Positions 45,316 to 53,803 are shown, counted from the first letter of the stretch. The stretch: DNA of 64,000 bases from Propionibacteriaceae bacterium AM104-82 (GCA_027658995.1 JAQDQK010000016.1:14371-78370); one strand, 5' to 3'. Numbers and translations: made by a program. The notes: generated by a model from the sequence alone, not told the origin.

Positions 45316-45963
45316 TCAGCGCCCCAGCAGTCTCGCGAGCCAGGACTTCCTGGCGGGCGCGGCGGCCTCGAAGCGGTGCATCGGCATGTCCCACGGGTCA
45401 GTGGGCTCGATCGCCGCGGAGACCTCGTCGACGGGTGCCGCCTCGCCGGTGGTGCCGAGGATCCACAGCAGCGCGCTCTCGCCCAACTCCAGCGGGTGGT
45501 ACGGGAAGCCCTCGATGGCGTGCTCGCCCGCGGCGTAGGGCTCCTCGAACGGCAGCAGCGGCCCGGTCAGCGCGGCCTTCAGGCCTTCGGGCCCCGAGTC
45601 GAAGGTCACCTCGACCTTGCGGCCCTTGTAGTGCGATGGCGTCACGTAGCCGCAGAAGTCGACGACGCTGTGCACGGCCACCAGCCACGCGCCCCTGCCG
45701 TCGCGGCTTGAGGCCTGCTGGAACGCGCTGTCGACGTCCAGGTAGGCGATCAGCGTGGTCGGCCCCCAGGTGCCGACCCAGAGCACGTCCTCCTCCGGGA
45801 GCAGCGCGTCGTCGAGCGTTCCGGTCTCCGCGTAGCGCCACGCGTCGGGCCACAGCCGCTGCACCTGGGCCTGAGCGGCCTCCGCACCGCCCTCCTCGTG
45901 ACGCGAGATGTCCTCGCGGGGGATGGCGGGGGACAGCGCCAGGAGCGCGCACTTGGTACCCAT
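45316..45963 (-). CDS. DUF6928-like protein of unknown function
   Basis: 215-aa soluble protein. The N-terminus MGTKCALLALSP resembles the MGAKTALLAF opening of the actinobacterial DUF6928 family; HSVVDFCGYVTPSHYKGRKVEVTFDSGPEG and EGFPYHPLELGESALLWILGTTGE follow. No membrane segment or catalytic motif is recognised. It is divergent from the helicase with 33 bp between starts; TACGCT lies eight bases before its ATG. The family name is a tentative recollection. Confidence 0.65.
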   Translation of the reverse strand: MGTKCALLALSPAIPREDISRHEEGGAEAAQAQVQRLWPDAWRYAETGTLDDALLPEEDVLWVGTWGPTTLIAYLDVDSAFQQASSRDGRGAWLVAVHSVVDFCGYVTPSHYKGRKVEVTFDSGPEGLKAALTGPLLPFEEPYAAGEHAIEGFPYHPLELGESALLWILGTTGEAAPVDEVSAAIEPTDPWDMPMHRFEAAAPARKSWLARLLGR

Positions 45964-45971
45964 GGTCGGCA

Positions 45972-45989
45972 AGCGTAGCGGGGTAGGGT
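45972..45989. promoter_or_regulatory. Back-to-back -10 boxes of DUF6928 and helicase genes
   Basis: TACGCT on the minus strand and TAGGGT (45984-45989) on the plus strand sit eight and seven bases before their respective ATG codons. Both transcripts would be leaderless or nearly so. Confidence 0.45.
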
Positions 45990-45996
45990 GGTCACC

Positions 45997-48546
45997 ATGC
46001 CCAAGCTCACCGACCGCGTGCCCGGTGACGCGGACACCCTCTACGACCACTTCCAGGCGTGGGCGATCGAGCAGGGCATCAGCCTCTACCCGCATCAGGA
46101 CGAGGCCTCCATCGAACTGTTCTCCGGCAACAACCTGATCCTGGCCACCCCGACCGGCTCAGGGAAGTCGATGGTCGCGCTCGCGGCCCACTTCGCTGCG
46201 CTGGCGACCGACCGGGTCTCGTTCTACACCGCGCCCATCAAGGCGCTGGTCTCGGAGAAGTTCTTCGCGCTGTGCCAGGTCTTCGGCGCGGACAACGTCG
46301 GCATGGTCACCGGCGACGCGTCCGTCAACTCAGACGCCCCCATCATCTGCTGCACGGCGGAGGTGCTCGCCAACATCGCGCTGCGCGAGGGCGAGGGCGC
46401 CGACGTCGGCATGGTGATCGCCGACGAGTTCCACTTCTACTCCGAGCCCGACCGCGGCTGGGCATGGCAGGTGCCGCTGCTCGAACTGCCGCAGGCGCAG
46501 TTCCTGCTGATGAGCGCCACCCTCGGCGACGTCAGCGCCATGGCCGAGCAGTTGAGCGAACGCACCGGGCGCTCCACCAGCCTCATCGACGACGCGGAGC
46601 GGCCCGTCCCGCTCGTCTTCGAGTACTCGATGACGCCGATCCAGGAGAAGGTCGTGGACCTGATCCAGGAGATGAAGGCGCCGGTCTACATCGTCCACTT
46701 CACGCAGGCCGAGGCGCTCGAGCGCGCGCAGGGTCTGCTCAGCGTCAACCTGATCACCCGCCACGACGCCGACCAGATCGCCGAGGAGATCGGCGCGTTC
46801 CGCTTTGGCCCCGGCTTCGGCAAGATCCTCTCCGGGCTGGTCAGGCGGGGGATCGGCGTGCACCACGCGGGCATGCTCCCCAAGTACCGGCGCCTCGTCG
46901 AGCAGTTGGCCCAGACCGGCCTGCTCAAGGTGATCTGCGGCACCGACACCCTCGGCGTCGGCATCAACGTGCCGATCCGGACCGTGCTGTTCACCGGCCT
47001 CTCCAAGTACGACGGCAACCGGGTCAGGAAGCTGCGCTCCCGCGAGTTCCACCAGATCGCCGGACGGGCCGGGCGCGCCGGGTTCGACACCGTCGGCTTC
47101 GTCGTCGTCCAGGCGCCCGAGCACGTCATCGAGAACGAGAAGGCCCTCGCCAAGGCGGGCGACGACCCGAAGAAGCGCAAGAAGGTCGTCCGCAAGAAGG
47201 CCCCGGACGGGTTTGTCGGCTGGAACGAGGAGGCCTACGACAAGATCATCGTCGCCGAGCCTGAGAACCTCACCAGCCGGATGCAGGTCACCCACGGCAT
47301 GCTGCTCAACGTCGCCCAGCGGCCTGGCAACAGTTACGAGGCGATGAAGGCGCTGATCGACTCCAGCCACGAGACCCCGGACCGCCGCCGCGCGCTCAAG
47401 AGGCGCGCCCTGGCGCTGACCCGCGGGCTGCTGACCTCGGGCGTGCTGGTCAAGCTGAAGGAGCCCGACTCGCACGGCGGGTGGTGCGTGATGGCCGACA
47501 CCGTCGGGGACGACTTCGCGCTCAACCAGCCCCTCGCGCCGTTCGCCGTCGCCTCCCTCGAACTGCTCGACAAGGACTCGCCGACCTACCACCTGGACGT
47601 CGTCTCCGTCATGGAGGCCGTGCTGGAAGACCCGTTCCAGGTGCTGCTCGCGCAGCAGTTCGCCGCGCGCGGCGAGGCGGTCGCCCAGATGAAGGCCGAC
47701 GGCATCGAGTACGACGAGCGGATGGAACTGCTCGAGGAGGTCACCTGGCCCAAGCCATTGGCCGAACTGCTGGAGCACGCGATCGGCATCTACGCGCAGT
47801 CGCACCCGTGGGTCGACCCGTCGGCGCTGTCGCCCAAGTCGGTGGTGCGCGACATGTGGGAACGCGCCATGAACTTCACGCAACTGATCTCGTTCTACAA
47901 GTTGCAGCGCAGCGAGGGAACGGTGCTTCGCTACCTGTCCGACGCGTACCGGGCGCTGCGCCACACCGTGCCGGAGGACTTCCGCACCGAGAGCTTCGAC
48001 GACCTCGTCGAGTGGCTGGGGGAGACGGTCCGCCAGACCGACTCGTCGCTGCTCGACGAGTGGGAGGCGCTCACCGATCCGGACAAGGTCGCCGCGGCAG
48101 CCGAGTTGGCCGCCCAGGGCGCGCCGCCCCCGCCGCCGCGCCCGGTCACGGGCAATGAGCGCGCCTTCACCGCGATGATCCGCACCGCCATGTTCCGCCG
48201 CGTCGAACTGGCCGCGCTCGACAGGTGGGAGGAACTCGGCAAGCTCGAGGCTTCGGCCGCTGGGTTGGCGGACCCGCCGCTGGAGGTGGCGATGGACGCA
48301 GAGGCCTGGGATGACGCCCTGGCCGACTACTGGGACGAGCACACCGACATCGGCACCGGCGGCGCCGCTCGGGGCCCGCACCTGCTCGACATCGACAAGG
48401 GTAAGGACCACTGGCGGGTCACGCAGATCATCGACGACCCGGCGGGCAACCACGACTGGCGCATCGTCGCCGACGTCGACCTCCCGGCCAGCGACGCCGC
48501 GGGCGCCGCGATCGTCCGCGCTCTGGAGTTCACCCGGCTCGACTAG
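45997..48546 (+). CDS. Ski2-like DEXH-box RNA helicase (DUF3516 type)
   Basis: 849-aa helicase. Motif I is TPTGSGKSM, motif II DEFH (IADEFHFYS), motif III SATLGD and motif VI QIAGRAGRAGFD. A central basic segment (KKRKKVVRKKAPDG) precedes a long C-terminal region resembling DUF3516, which is common in actinobacterial Ski2-like helicases. It would unwind structured RNA; the substrate is unknown. ATG 45997 is taken; GTG 45988 is in frame but lies within the promoter. A pair of palindromic repeats follows the stop. Confidence 0.9.
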   Translation: MPKLTDRVPGDADTLYDHFQAWAIEQGISLYPHQDEASIELFSGNNLILATPTGSGKSMVALAAHFAALATDRVSFYTAPIKALVSEKFFALCQVFGADNVGMVTGDASVNSDAPIICCTAEVLANIALREGEGADVGMVIADEFHFYSEPDRGWAWQVPLLELPQAQFLLMSATLGDVSAMAEQLSERTGRSTSLIDDAERPVPLVFEYSMTPIQEKVVDLIQEMKAPVYIVHFTQAEALERAQGLLSVNLITRHDADQIAEEIGAFRFGPGFGKILSGLVRRGIGVHHAGMLPKYRRLVEQLAQTGLLKVICGTDTLGVGINVPIRTVLFTGLSKYDGNRVRKLRSREFHQIAGRAGRAGFDTVGFVVVQAPEHVIENEKALAKAGDDPKKRKKVVRKKAPDGFVGWNEEAYDKIIVAEPENLTSRMQVTHGMLLNVAQRPGNSYEAMKALIDSSHETPDRRRALKRRALALTRGLLTSGVLVKLKEPDSHGGWCVMADTVGDDFALNQPLAPFAVASLELLDKDSPTYHLDVVSVMEAVLEDPFQVLLAQQFAARGEAVAQMKADGIEYDERMELLEEVTWPKPLAELLEHAIGIYAQSHPWVDPSALSPKSVVRDMWERAMNFTQLISFYKLQRSEGTVLRYLSDAYRALRHTVPEDFRTESFDDLVEWLGETVRQTDSSLLDEWEALTDPDKVAAAAELAAQGAPPPPPRPVTGNERAFTAMIRTAMFRRVELAALDRWEELGKLEASAAGLADPPLEVAMDAEAWDDALADYWDEHTDIGTGGAARGPHLLDIDKGKDHWRVTQIIDDPAGNHDWRIVADVDLPASDAAGAAIVRALEFTRLD

Positions 48547-48555
48547 GGCGTGTCC

Positions 48556-48634
48556 TTGAGCATGTTTGGTAAGTCGTTCGCTCTGGGACGGTTTTTGCAC
48601 GTTCCAATCGCAACGAGCAACCAAACATGCTCAA
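48556..48634. repeat. 79-bp palindromic repeat, copy 1
   Basis: Ends are perfect 15-bp inverted repeats, TTGAGCATGTTTGGT and its complement. Internal segments (TCGTT/AACGA, TGGGACG/CGTTCCA) also pair, so the whole unit can fold into one long hairpin with the loop near 48591-48600. It starts 10 bp after the helicase stop and differs from copy 2 at two positions. Confidence 0.85.
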
Positions 48635-48704
48635 GGCAGACCCACGCCGAGCGGGGGCAAAGCCTGTCGTCAGAGTCGGGGACGGGGGCGGGTCGGGTGA
48701 GGGC

Positions 48705-48783
48705 TTGAGCATGTTTGGTAAGTCGTTCGCTGTGGGACGGATTTTGCACGTTCCAATCGCAACGAGCAACCAAACATGCTCAA
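48705..48783. repeat. 79-bp palindromic repeat, copy 2
   Basis: Same orientation, length and ends as copy 1; 77 of 79 bases identical. The 70-bp spacer between copies is G-rich and unrelated. It ends 9 bp before the uppS stop, so the pair fills a gap between convergent genes. No target-site duplication is obvious. Confidence 0.85.
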
Positions 48784-48792
48784 ATCAGGGAC

Positions 48793-49557
48793 CTACGCCG
48801 AGCCGAAGCGACGGTCGCGGCTCACGTACTGTTCGACGGCGCCCCAGAGGTCGCGGCGGTCGAAGTCGGGCCACAGCCGATCCAGGAAGATCAGTTCGGC
48901 ATAGGCCGACTGCCACAGCAGGAAGTTCGACGTGCGCTGCTCACCCGAGGAGCGCACGAACAGGTCGACATCGGGGATCTCCGGTTCGTCGAGGAACTTC
49001 GCGAACCGCGCCTCCGTCAGCCGCTCGGGATCAAGCTTTCCCGCTGCCGCCTGCCTGGCGATCTCGCGGGCGGCGTCGACGATCTCGGCGCGGCCGCCGT
49101 AGTTGACGCAGAACTGCAGCGTCAGCGTGTCGTTGTCCTTGCTCATCTCCTCGGCGACCTCGAGTTCCTTGATCACCGAGCCCCACAGCCTCGGCCTGCG
49201 GCCTGCCCACCGGATCCGCACGCCCAGGTCGTTGAGTTCGTCGCGGCGGCGGTGGATGACGTCGCGGTTGAAGCCCATCAGCCAACGCACCTCCTCCGGC
49301 GAGCGCTTCCAGTTCTCCGTCGAGAACGCGTAGGCCGACAGGTAGGGGATGCCCAGTTCGATCGCGCCGTGGATGACGTCGAGCAGCGACGCCTCGCCCA
49401 TCGCGTGACCCTCGGTGCGCTTGAGGCCCCGCTCCTTCGCCCAGCGACCGTTGCCGTCCATCACGACGGCGACGTGCTGCGGCAGCGCCTTGGCTGGCAG
49501 CTTGGGAGCGACGGCTCCGCTCGGGTGGGGAGTGGGTCGACGGCGAGGCTGAGGCAC
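48793..49557 (-). CDS. uppS: Isoprenyl (polyprenyl) diphosphate synthase, UppS family
   Basis: 254-aa cis-prenyltransferase making the undecaprenyl- or decaprenyl-type lipid carrier for cell-wall synthesis. The catalytic aspartate is D34 in [29 protein letters not shown] and [27 protein letters not shown] are the other signatures. The GTG start is preceded by TAGGCT at six bases, so the transcript is probably leaderless. Back-to-back with recO, 31 bp between starts. Confidence 0.94.
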   Translation of the reverse strand: MPQPRRRPTPHPSGAVAPKLPAKALPQHVAVVMDGNGRWAKERGLKRTEGHAMGEASLLDVIHGAIELGIPYLSAYAFSTENWKRSPEEVRWLMGFNRDVIHRRRDELNDLGVRIRWAGRRPRLWGSVIKELEVAEEMSKDNDTLTLQFCVNYGGRAEIVDAAREIARQAAAGKLDPERLTEARFAKFLDEPEIPDVDLFVRSSGEQRTSNFLLWQSAYAELIFLDRLWPDFDRRDLWGAVEQYVSRDRRFGSA

Positions 49558-49563
49558 CCCTGA

Positions 49564-49581
49564 AGCCTAGCCGCCTACACT
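49564..49581. promoter_or_regulatory. Divergent leaderless promoters of uppS and recO
   Basis: TAGGCT on the minus strand (49569-49564) is six bases from the uppS GTG, and TACACT on the plus strand (49576-49581) is seven bases from the recO GTG. Neither start has a ribosome-binding site. Confidence 0.55.
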
Positions 49582-49588
49582 CGGGGTC

Positions 49589-50311
49589 GTGCCCACCTAC
49601 CGTGACGAAGCCGTGGTGCTGCGGACCCACCAACTCGGTGAGGCCGACCGCATCATCACGCTGCTGACGCGCACCCACGGCAAGGTCCGCGCCGTCGCGA
49701 AGGGGGTGCGCCGCACCTCCAGCAAGTTCGGTGGCCGCCTCGAGCCGTTCCAGCACGTCGACATCCAGTTCGCGGAGGGCCGCGGCTCGCTTGAGGTCGT
49801 CACGCAGGTGGAGGCGCTGCACTCCAGCAGGCTCGCGGCCGACTATTCGCGTTTCACTGCGGCGCAGGTGCTCGTCGAGACGACCGACCGGCTGATCGCC
49901 GAGGAGGGGATGCCGTCGCTGCAGCAGTACCGGTTGCTGCTCGGTGCGATCCTCGCGTTGGAGCGGGGCGAACTGCCAGCACCCCTGATAGTCGATTCGT
50001 TCCTGCTGCGCGCCCTGGCGATCGCCGGGTATGCGGTGGCGACGGCGTCGTGCGCCGAGTGCGGAAACGGCGAGGTCCGCTGGTTCTCGCCCCAGGGCGG
50101 CGGCGCGGTGTGCACCGGGTGTCGCACGCCGGGCTCGGCGACCCTCGACGGTGACGACGTGACGCACCTCGGCGCGCTGCTCGCCGGCGACTGGGAGGCG
50201 GCGATGACGGCCCAGCGCAACGTGGCGACGCGGGTCGACGGCATGGTGGTCGCCTACGCGACCTGGCATCTGGACAGGGCGCTCAGGTCGCTGCCCTATT
50301 TCGAGCGCTGA
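49589..50311 (+). CDS. recO: DNA repair protein RecO
   Basis: 240-aa RecO. The N-terminal OB fold begins YRDEAVVLRTHQLGEADRIITLLTRTHGKVRAVAKGVRR, followed by the helical domain. A zinc site CAECGNGEVRWFSPQGGGAVCTGC is present. It loads RecA with RecR during gap repair. The last 16 bp overlap the end of the convergent zur gene. Confidence 0.94.
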   Translation: MPTYRDEAVVLRTHQLGEADRIITLLTRTHGKVRAVAKGVRRTSSKFGGRLEPFQHVDIQFAEGRGSLEVVTQVEALHSSRLAADYSRFTAAQVLVETTDRLIAEEGMPSLQQYRLLLGAILALERGELPAPLIVDSFLLRALAIAGYAVATASCAECGNGEVRWFSPQGGGAVCTGCRTPGSATLDGDDVTHLGALLAGDWEAAMTAQRNVATRVDGMVVAYATWHLDRALRSLPYFER

Positions 50312-50706
50312 GAGCACTCCTGGCAGAGCCCGAAGATCTCCAACTCGTGGCCCGTGTCGGTGAACCCGTGTGCGCTTGCGACCTTCGAGGCCCACTCCTC
50401 GACCTCGTGAGCGGCGATCTCGATCGAGAACCCGCAGGAGCGGCACACCAGGTGGTGGTGGTGACCCTGCGAGCAGGCCCGGAAGGCCGACTCGCCGTCG
50501 GGGGTGCGCAGCACGTCGACCTCGTCGGCCTCGGCCATCGCCTGGAGCGCTCGGTAGACGGTGGCCAGCCCGACCTTTGCGCCGCCCTCCCGGAGCTGGT
50601 CGTGGATCTGCTGGGCGGTGCGGAACTCCTCACCACCCAGCAGCAGGTCCCGGACCGCGGCCTTCTGCCACGTCTGACGCGTGGCCGCCGGTTTAGTGCT
50701 CGTCAT
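50296..50706 (-). CDS. zur: Zinc uptake regulator Zur (Fur family)
   Basis: 136-aa Fur-family repressor. The N-terminal winged helix has AAVRDLLLGGEEFRTAQQIHDQLREGGAKVGLATVYRALQ; the metal-binding part has GHHHHLVCRSCG and a final CQEC, which form the structural zinc site. ATG 50706 has GGAG seven bases before it and lies inside the end of znuB (14-bp overlap). Being the last gene of the znu operon, it is controlled by its own binding site in front of znuA. Zur rather than Fur is chosen because of the zinc-type transporter in the operon. Confidence 0.92.
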   Translation of the reverse strand: MTSTKPAATRQTWQKAAVRDLLLGGEEFRTAQQIHDQLREGGAKVGLATVYRALQAMAEADEVDVLRTPDGESAFRACSQGHHHHLVCRSCGFSIEIAAHEVEEWASKVASAHGFTDTGHELEIFGLCQECSQRSK

Positions 50707-51679
50707 AGTGATCTCCATGCCAGGCGTGCCGGTGGCCGTCGTGCACGTAGTCGATGTGGTCGCCGTGCTGGATCTCCCTGCCACCGACGGCGGCCGGCGC
50801 CCGCGTGTACTCGCGCTCGGCAGGCTCGTGCGGGTGGTCGCCGTGGTCGGCGATGAACGGGATGAACCGCTCCTCGCGGCGCAGCCTCTTGCCCACCAGC
50901 CAGGAGAGGCCGAGCAGCGCGATGGCGGTCACGACGATCGTGGCGCCGGTTGCGGTGTCGAGGTAGAACGAGCCGACGGTGCCGCCCAGCGCGGCGAGCA
51001 CCCCGATGCCCATGGCCCCGAAGAAGGAGGAGAAGAAGCCGACGAAGGCCTGCTGTGCGGTGGCGACCGGGATCACCATCAGCGCGCTGACCAGCAGCAG
51101 CCCGACGGTGCGCATCGACAGCGTGACGGTGACGGCGGCGAGCACCACGACGAGCAGGTTCAGCCAGCGGACCCGGATGCCGAGCACCCGCGAGTAGTCC
51201 TCGTCGACCGAGACGGAGAACAGCCGCGGCGCCAGGCCGACGGTGCACACCAGGATCACGACGGCGAGCGCGACGATCACCCACACGTCTGCCTGGCTGA
51301 CGGAGGTCAGCGAGCCGAACAGGTAGGACGACAGCCCTCCGGCGCCCTGGCCCGCCATCCCCGCCATCAGGACGCCGGAGGCGAGGCCTCCGTAGAACAG
51401 GATCGCGAGGCCGAGGTCGCCGGAGGCCTTGCCGTTCTGGCGCAGCAGTTCGACGATCACGGCGCCGGTGACGCACACCACGACGGCGACGGGCAGCGGG
51501 GCCCATCCGGTCAGCATCGCCAGGCCGACGCCCATGATCGCGACGTGGCCGAGGCCGTCGCCGAGCAGCGACATCCGCTTCTGGACGATGAAGGTGCCGA
51601 TCGCGGGGGCGATCAGGCCGCTGAGCAGGGCCGCGATCAGGGCCCGCTGCATGAAGGGAAGGGCGAGGATGTCGATCAC
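50693..51679 (-). CDS. znuB: Zinc ABC transporter permease
   Basis: 328-aa membrane protein of the ABC-3 family with about eight helices (LIAPAIGTFIVQKRMSLLGDGLGHVAIMGVGLAML is the signature start). The C-terminal 60 residues form a soluble tail rich in histidine (ADHGDHPHEP; IQHGDHIDYVHDGHRHAWHGDHYDEH), which could bind zinc on the cytoplasmic side. Start overlaps znuC by 4 bp. Confidence 0.93.
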   Translation of the reverse strand: MIDILALPFMQRALIAALLSGLIAPAIGTFIVQKRMSLLGDGLGHVAIMGVGLAMLTGWAPLPVAVVVCVTGAVIVELLRQNGKASGDLGLAILFYGGLASGVLMAGMAGQGAGGLSSYLFGSLTSVSQADVWVIVALAVVILVCTVGLAPRLFSVSVDEDYSRVLGIRVRWLNLLVVVLAAVTVTLSMRTVGLLLVSALMVIPVATAQQAFVGFFSSFFGAMGIGVLAALGGTVGSFYLDTATGATIVVTAIALLGLSWLVGKRLRREERFIPFIADHGDHPHEPAEREYTRAPAAVGGREIQHGDHIDYVHDGHRHAWHGDHYDEH

Positions 51680-52428
51680 GTCAGGCTCCCGGCGATCGGG
51701 TCGGTCAGTCCGATGGGGTCGTGGTGCGACTCCTCATCGGTGCACGTGGAGCCGAGGATCGGGTCGCCCTCGACGACGCGGCCGTCGCACAGCGTGACGC
51801 TGCGGTTGAGGATCTCGGCCATCGGGCCGCGCTCGTGCAGCACGACAAGCATGCCGAGGCCGTCGTCGCGCAGCCTGCCGAGCAGTTGCGCGAGGCCCGC
51901 CTGGCTGTGCAGGTCGACGCCGGCGAGCGGTTCGTCCATCACGAGCAGTTCCGGCCGCGAGGTCAGGGCGCGGGCGATCAGCACGCGCTGCTTCTGGCCG
52001 CCGGACAGGGCGCGGAACGGCCAGTCGGCGCGCGAGAGCAGGTCGACCTGTTCCAGGCAGTCGTCGACGATCCTGCGGTCCGCGCGAGTCAGCCAGCGGA
52101 ACGGCTTGAGGTGCGCGAGCCGGCCGGCGGAGGCGATCTCGCGCACGGTGGCGTTCGGCACGGCGATCACGCTGTGCTGCGGCACGTAGCCGACCTTCCA
52201 CCACTCCCGGAAGCCGGGCACCTGCTGGTCGAACAGCGTGATCTCGCCCTCCTGGTGGGGGAGGATGCCGAGCAGCGTGCGCACCAGCGTCGACTTGCCT
52301 GAGCCGTTGCCGCCGAGCAGCGCGACGGCCTCCCCGGCGGCGACGGTGAGCGAGACGTCACGCAGGATCGGCATGCCGCCGATCGAGACGTAGACGCCCT
52401 GCGCCCTGATCAGGTCAGGAACATCCAT
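51676..52428 (-). CDS. znuC: Zinc ABC transporter ATPase
   Basis: 250-aa ATPase. Walker A GGNGSGKS is at residues 39-46, the signature LSGGQKQRVLIARAL at about 140, and Walker B LLVMDEPLAGVD follows. It powers import of zinc delivered by ZnuA. It overlaps znuA by 14 bp and znuB by 4 bp. Confidence 0.93.
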   Translation of the reverse strand: MDVPDLIRAQGVYVSIGGMPILRDVSLTVAAGEAVALLGGNGSGKSTLVRTLLGILPHQEGEITLFDQQVPGFREWWKVGYVPQHSVIAVPNATVREIASAGRLAHLKPFRWLTRADRRIVDDCLEQVDLLSRADWPFRALSGGQKQRVLIARALTSRPELLVMDEPLAGVDLHSQAGLAQLLGRLRDDGLGMLVVLHERGPMAEILNRSVTLCDGRVVEGDPILGSTCTDEESHHDPIGLTDPIAGSLT

Positions 52429-53410
52429 TGGCGCTCCGGAGTGCTTCGAGATTTGCCCGCATGATCGAAGGGTAGTCCTGACCGGGGGAGTTCTTCGTCA
52501 CTCCCTCAAGTGGGTCGAGCACCGCGGTCTTCAGGCCGAGGTCCCCGGCGATGGCCTTGGCGACCGCGTTGGAGGTCAGCGTCTCGAAGAAGATGGTGGT
52601 GACGGAGTGGGCCTTCGCCTCGGCGTGGATCTCGGCGATCCGGGCGGGCGAGGGCTCGTCGTCGGGGTTGATGCCGGAGATGCCGATCTCGGTGAGGCCG
52701 TAGCGCTCGGCGAGGTAGTTGAAGGCGGCGTGCGTGGTGATGAACTCGCTGCGCTCGCACTGCGCGAGGCCCTGCTTGAACTCGTCGTCCAGCTTCGTCA
52801 GTTCGGTCACGGCGGCAGCGGCGTTGGCGGTGAAGTCGTCCTTGTTGGTCGGGTCGACCTCCGCGAGGCGGTCTCCGAGCGCGGTCATCAGGGTCTGCAT
52901 CCGCTCGGGGTCCTGCCAGAAGTGCGGATCGAAGTCGCCGTGGTCGTGGTCGTGGCCGTCGTCCTCGCTGTGGTCGTGGCCTTCCTCGTCGCCGTGGTCG
53001 TGCCCGTCGTCCTCGCTGTGGCCCTCGTCGTCGGCGTGGTCGTGCGTGTGGCCCTCGGCGGGCGGTTGCAGGTCGACGACGGTGCTGACGTCGAAGACGT
53101 TCTCGGCGCCGGACTGCTCGATCGCCTGGTCGACCGCGGGCTGGAAGCCCTTCAGGTAGACGACCAGGTCGGCGTCGGCGAGGGAGGCGATCTGCTTGGG
53201 GGTGAGTTCGAGGTCGTGCGCCTCGGAACCGGGCATCGTCAGGCTGGTCACGGAGCCGTGGCCGTCGAGCACCTGGCTGGAGGCCCATTCGAGCGGGTAG
53301 AAGGCCGCGATGACCTGGGGCGAGTCGGAATCCTGGGCGGCGGGGGCGCCGCAGGCGCTGAGGACGAGGGTGGCCGCGGCGGCGGCTCCGAGCACAGTTC
53401 GAATAGTCAT
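52415..53410 (-). CDS. znuA: Zinc-binding lipoprotein ZnuA
   Basis: 331-aa cluster A-I metal-binding protein. The lipobox LVLSACG puts the lipid on C20. Residues of about 120-165 form a histidine/aspartate-rich loop with repeated GHDH units, typical of zinc rather than manganese receptors. Ligand histidines are expected in SEAHDLE, THAAFNYL and FETLTSN regions. ATG 53410 is chosen; the frame opens further upstream only through TTG or ATG codons inside the Zur box. No ribosome site precedes it, so the message is likely leaderless. Confidence 0.93.
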   Translation of the reverse strand: MTIRTVLGAAAAATLVLSACGAPAAQDSDSPQVIAAFYPLEWASSQVLDGHGSVTSLTMPGSEAHDLELTPKQIASLADADLVVYLKGFQPAVDQAIEQSGAENVFDVSTVVDLQPPAEGHTHDHADDEGHSEDDGHDHGDEEGHDHSEDDGHDHDHGDFDPHFWQDPERMQTLMTALGDRLAEVDPTNKDDFTANAAAAVTELTKLDDEFKQGLAQCERSEFITTHAAFNYLAERYGLTEIGISGINPDDEPSPARIAEIHAEAKAHSVTTIFFETLTSNAVAKAIAGDLGLKTAVLDPLEGVTKNSPGQDYPSIMRANLEALRSANGCS

Positions 53411-53412
53411 GA

Positions 53413-53427
53413 TGAAAACCATTATCA
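53413..53427 (-). promoter_or_regulatory. Zur box overlapping the znuA -10 region
   Basis: TGATAATGGTTTTCA on the minus strand matches the actinobacterial Zur-box pattern TGAAAATGATTTTCA at 13 of 15 positions. GATAAT within it can serve as -10 box, and it ends two bases before the znuA ATG. Zinc-loaded Zur would block the whole znuACB-zur operon. Confidence 0.7.
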
Positions 53428-53452
53428 ATAGGCTCGGTGGTCAAGTCAAGGC

Positions 53453-53475
53453 GGCCCCATCGTCGGGGGCCTTTT
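53453..53475 (+). terminator. Terminator-like hairpin before the ABM gene
   Basis: GGCCCC and GGGGCC pair around a short loop and are followed directly by TTTT. It lies 16 bases before the ATG of the ABM gene, so it may stop stray transcription or attenuate this small operon. Confidence 0.45.
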
Positions 53476-53491
53476 CGATAGTCTCGGCCTC

Positions 53492-53791
53492 ATGCTCGCG
53501 ATCAGCCGTTTTCGCACCGACGACCCCGGATTCGAGGCAATGGCGCGGCCCATCGTCGACTGGTGGGCGGCACGGCCCGGCTGCCTCGGCATCGACCTGC
53601 TTCGCAATCTCGACGATCCATCGCTCTGGGCTATGGTCGGCCGCTGGGACAACGTGGGCGCCTACCGGCGCTCCTTCAACGGTTATGAGGCGAAGATGCT
53701 GTTGACCCCCCTGCTCTCGACCGCCATCGACGAACCGAGCGCGTACCTTCCACCGACCGAACTCGGCGACAACCAGCCACGCACCCTCTGA
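53492..53791 (+). CDS. ABM-domain (antibiotic biosynthesis monooxygenase-like) protein
   Basis: 99-aa single-domain protein with the ferredoxin-like ABM pattern: LAISRFRTDDPGFEAMARPIVDWWAARPGCLGIDLLRNLDDPSLWAMVGRWDNVGAYRRSF. Such small proteins include quinol monooxygenases and heme-handling enzymes. No cofactor motif can be read. It is followed 12 bp later by the alpha-galactosidase and divergent from znuA, whose Zur box lies 65-80 bp upstream. Confidence 0.75.
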   Translation: MLAISRFRTDDPGFEAMARPIVDWWAARPGCLGIDLLRNLDDPSLWAMVGRWDNVGAYRRSFNGYEAKMLLTPLLSTAIDEPSAYLPPTELGDNQPRTL

Positions 53792-53803
53792 CGGAGCCGC
53801 ATC

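Noticed and set aside
46330..48624. 764-codon minus-strand frame opposite the helicase
   Set aside because: It lacks motifs, begins within a palindromic repeat and is antisense to all helicase motifs.
48530..48783. Short minus-strand frames (about 70-80 codons) across the 79-bp repeats
   Set aside because: Similar peptides arise only because the repeat is duplicated; different frames of the two copies give different proteins and none has a ribosome site.
48556..48783. CRISPR-like array
   Set aside because: Only two units, each a palindrome of 79 bp with one 70-bp spacer; no cas genes.
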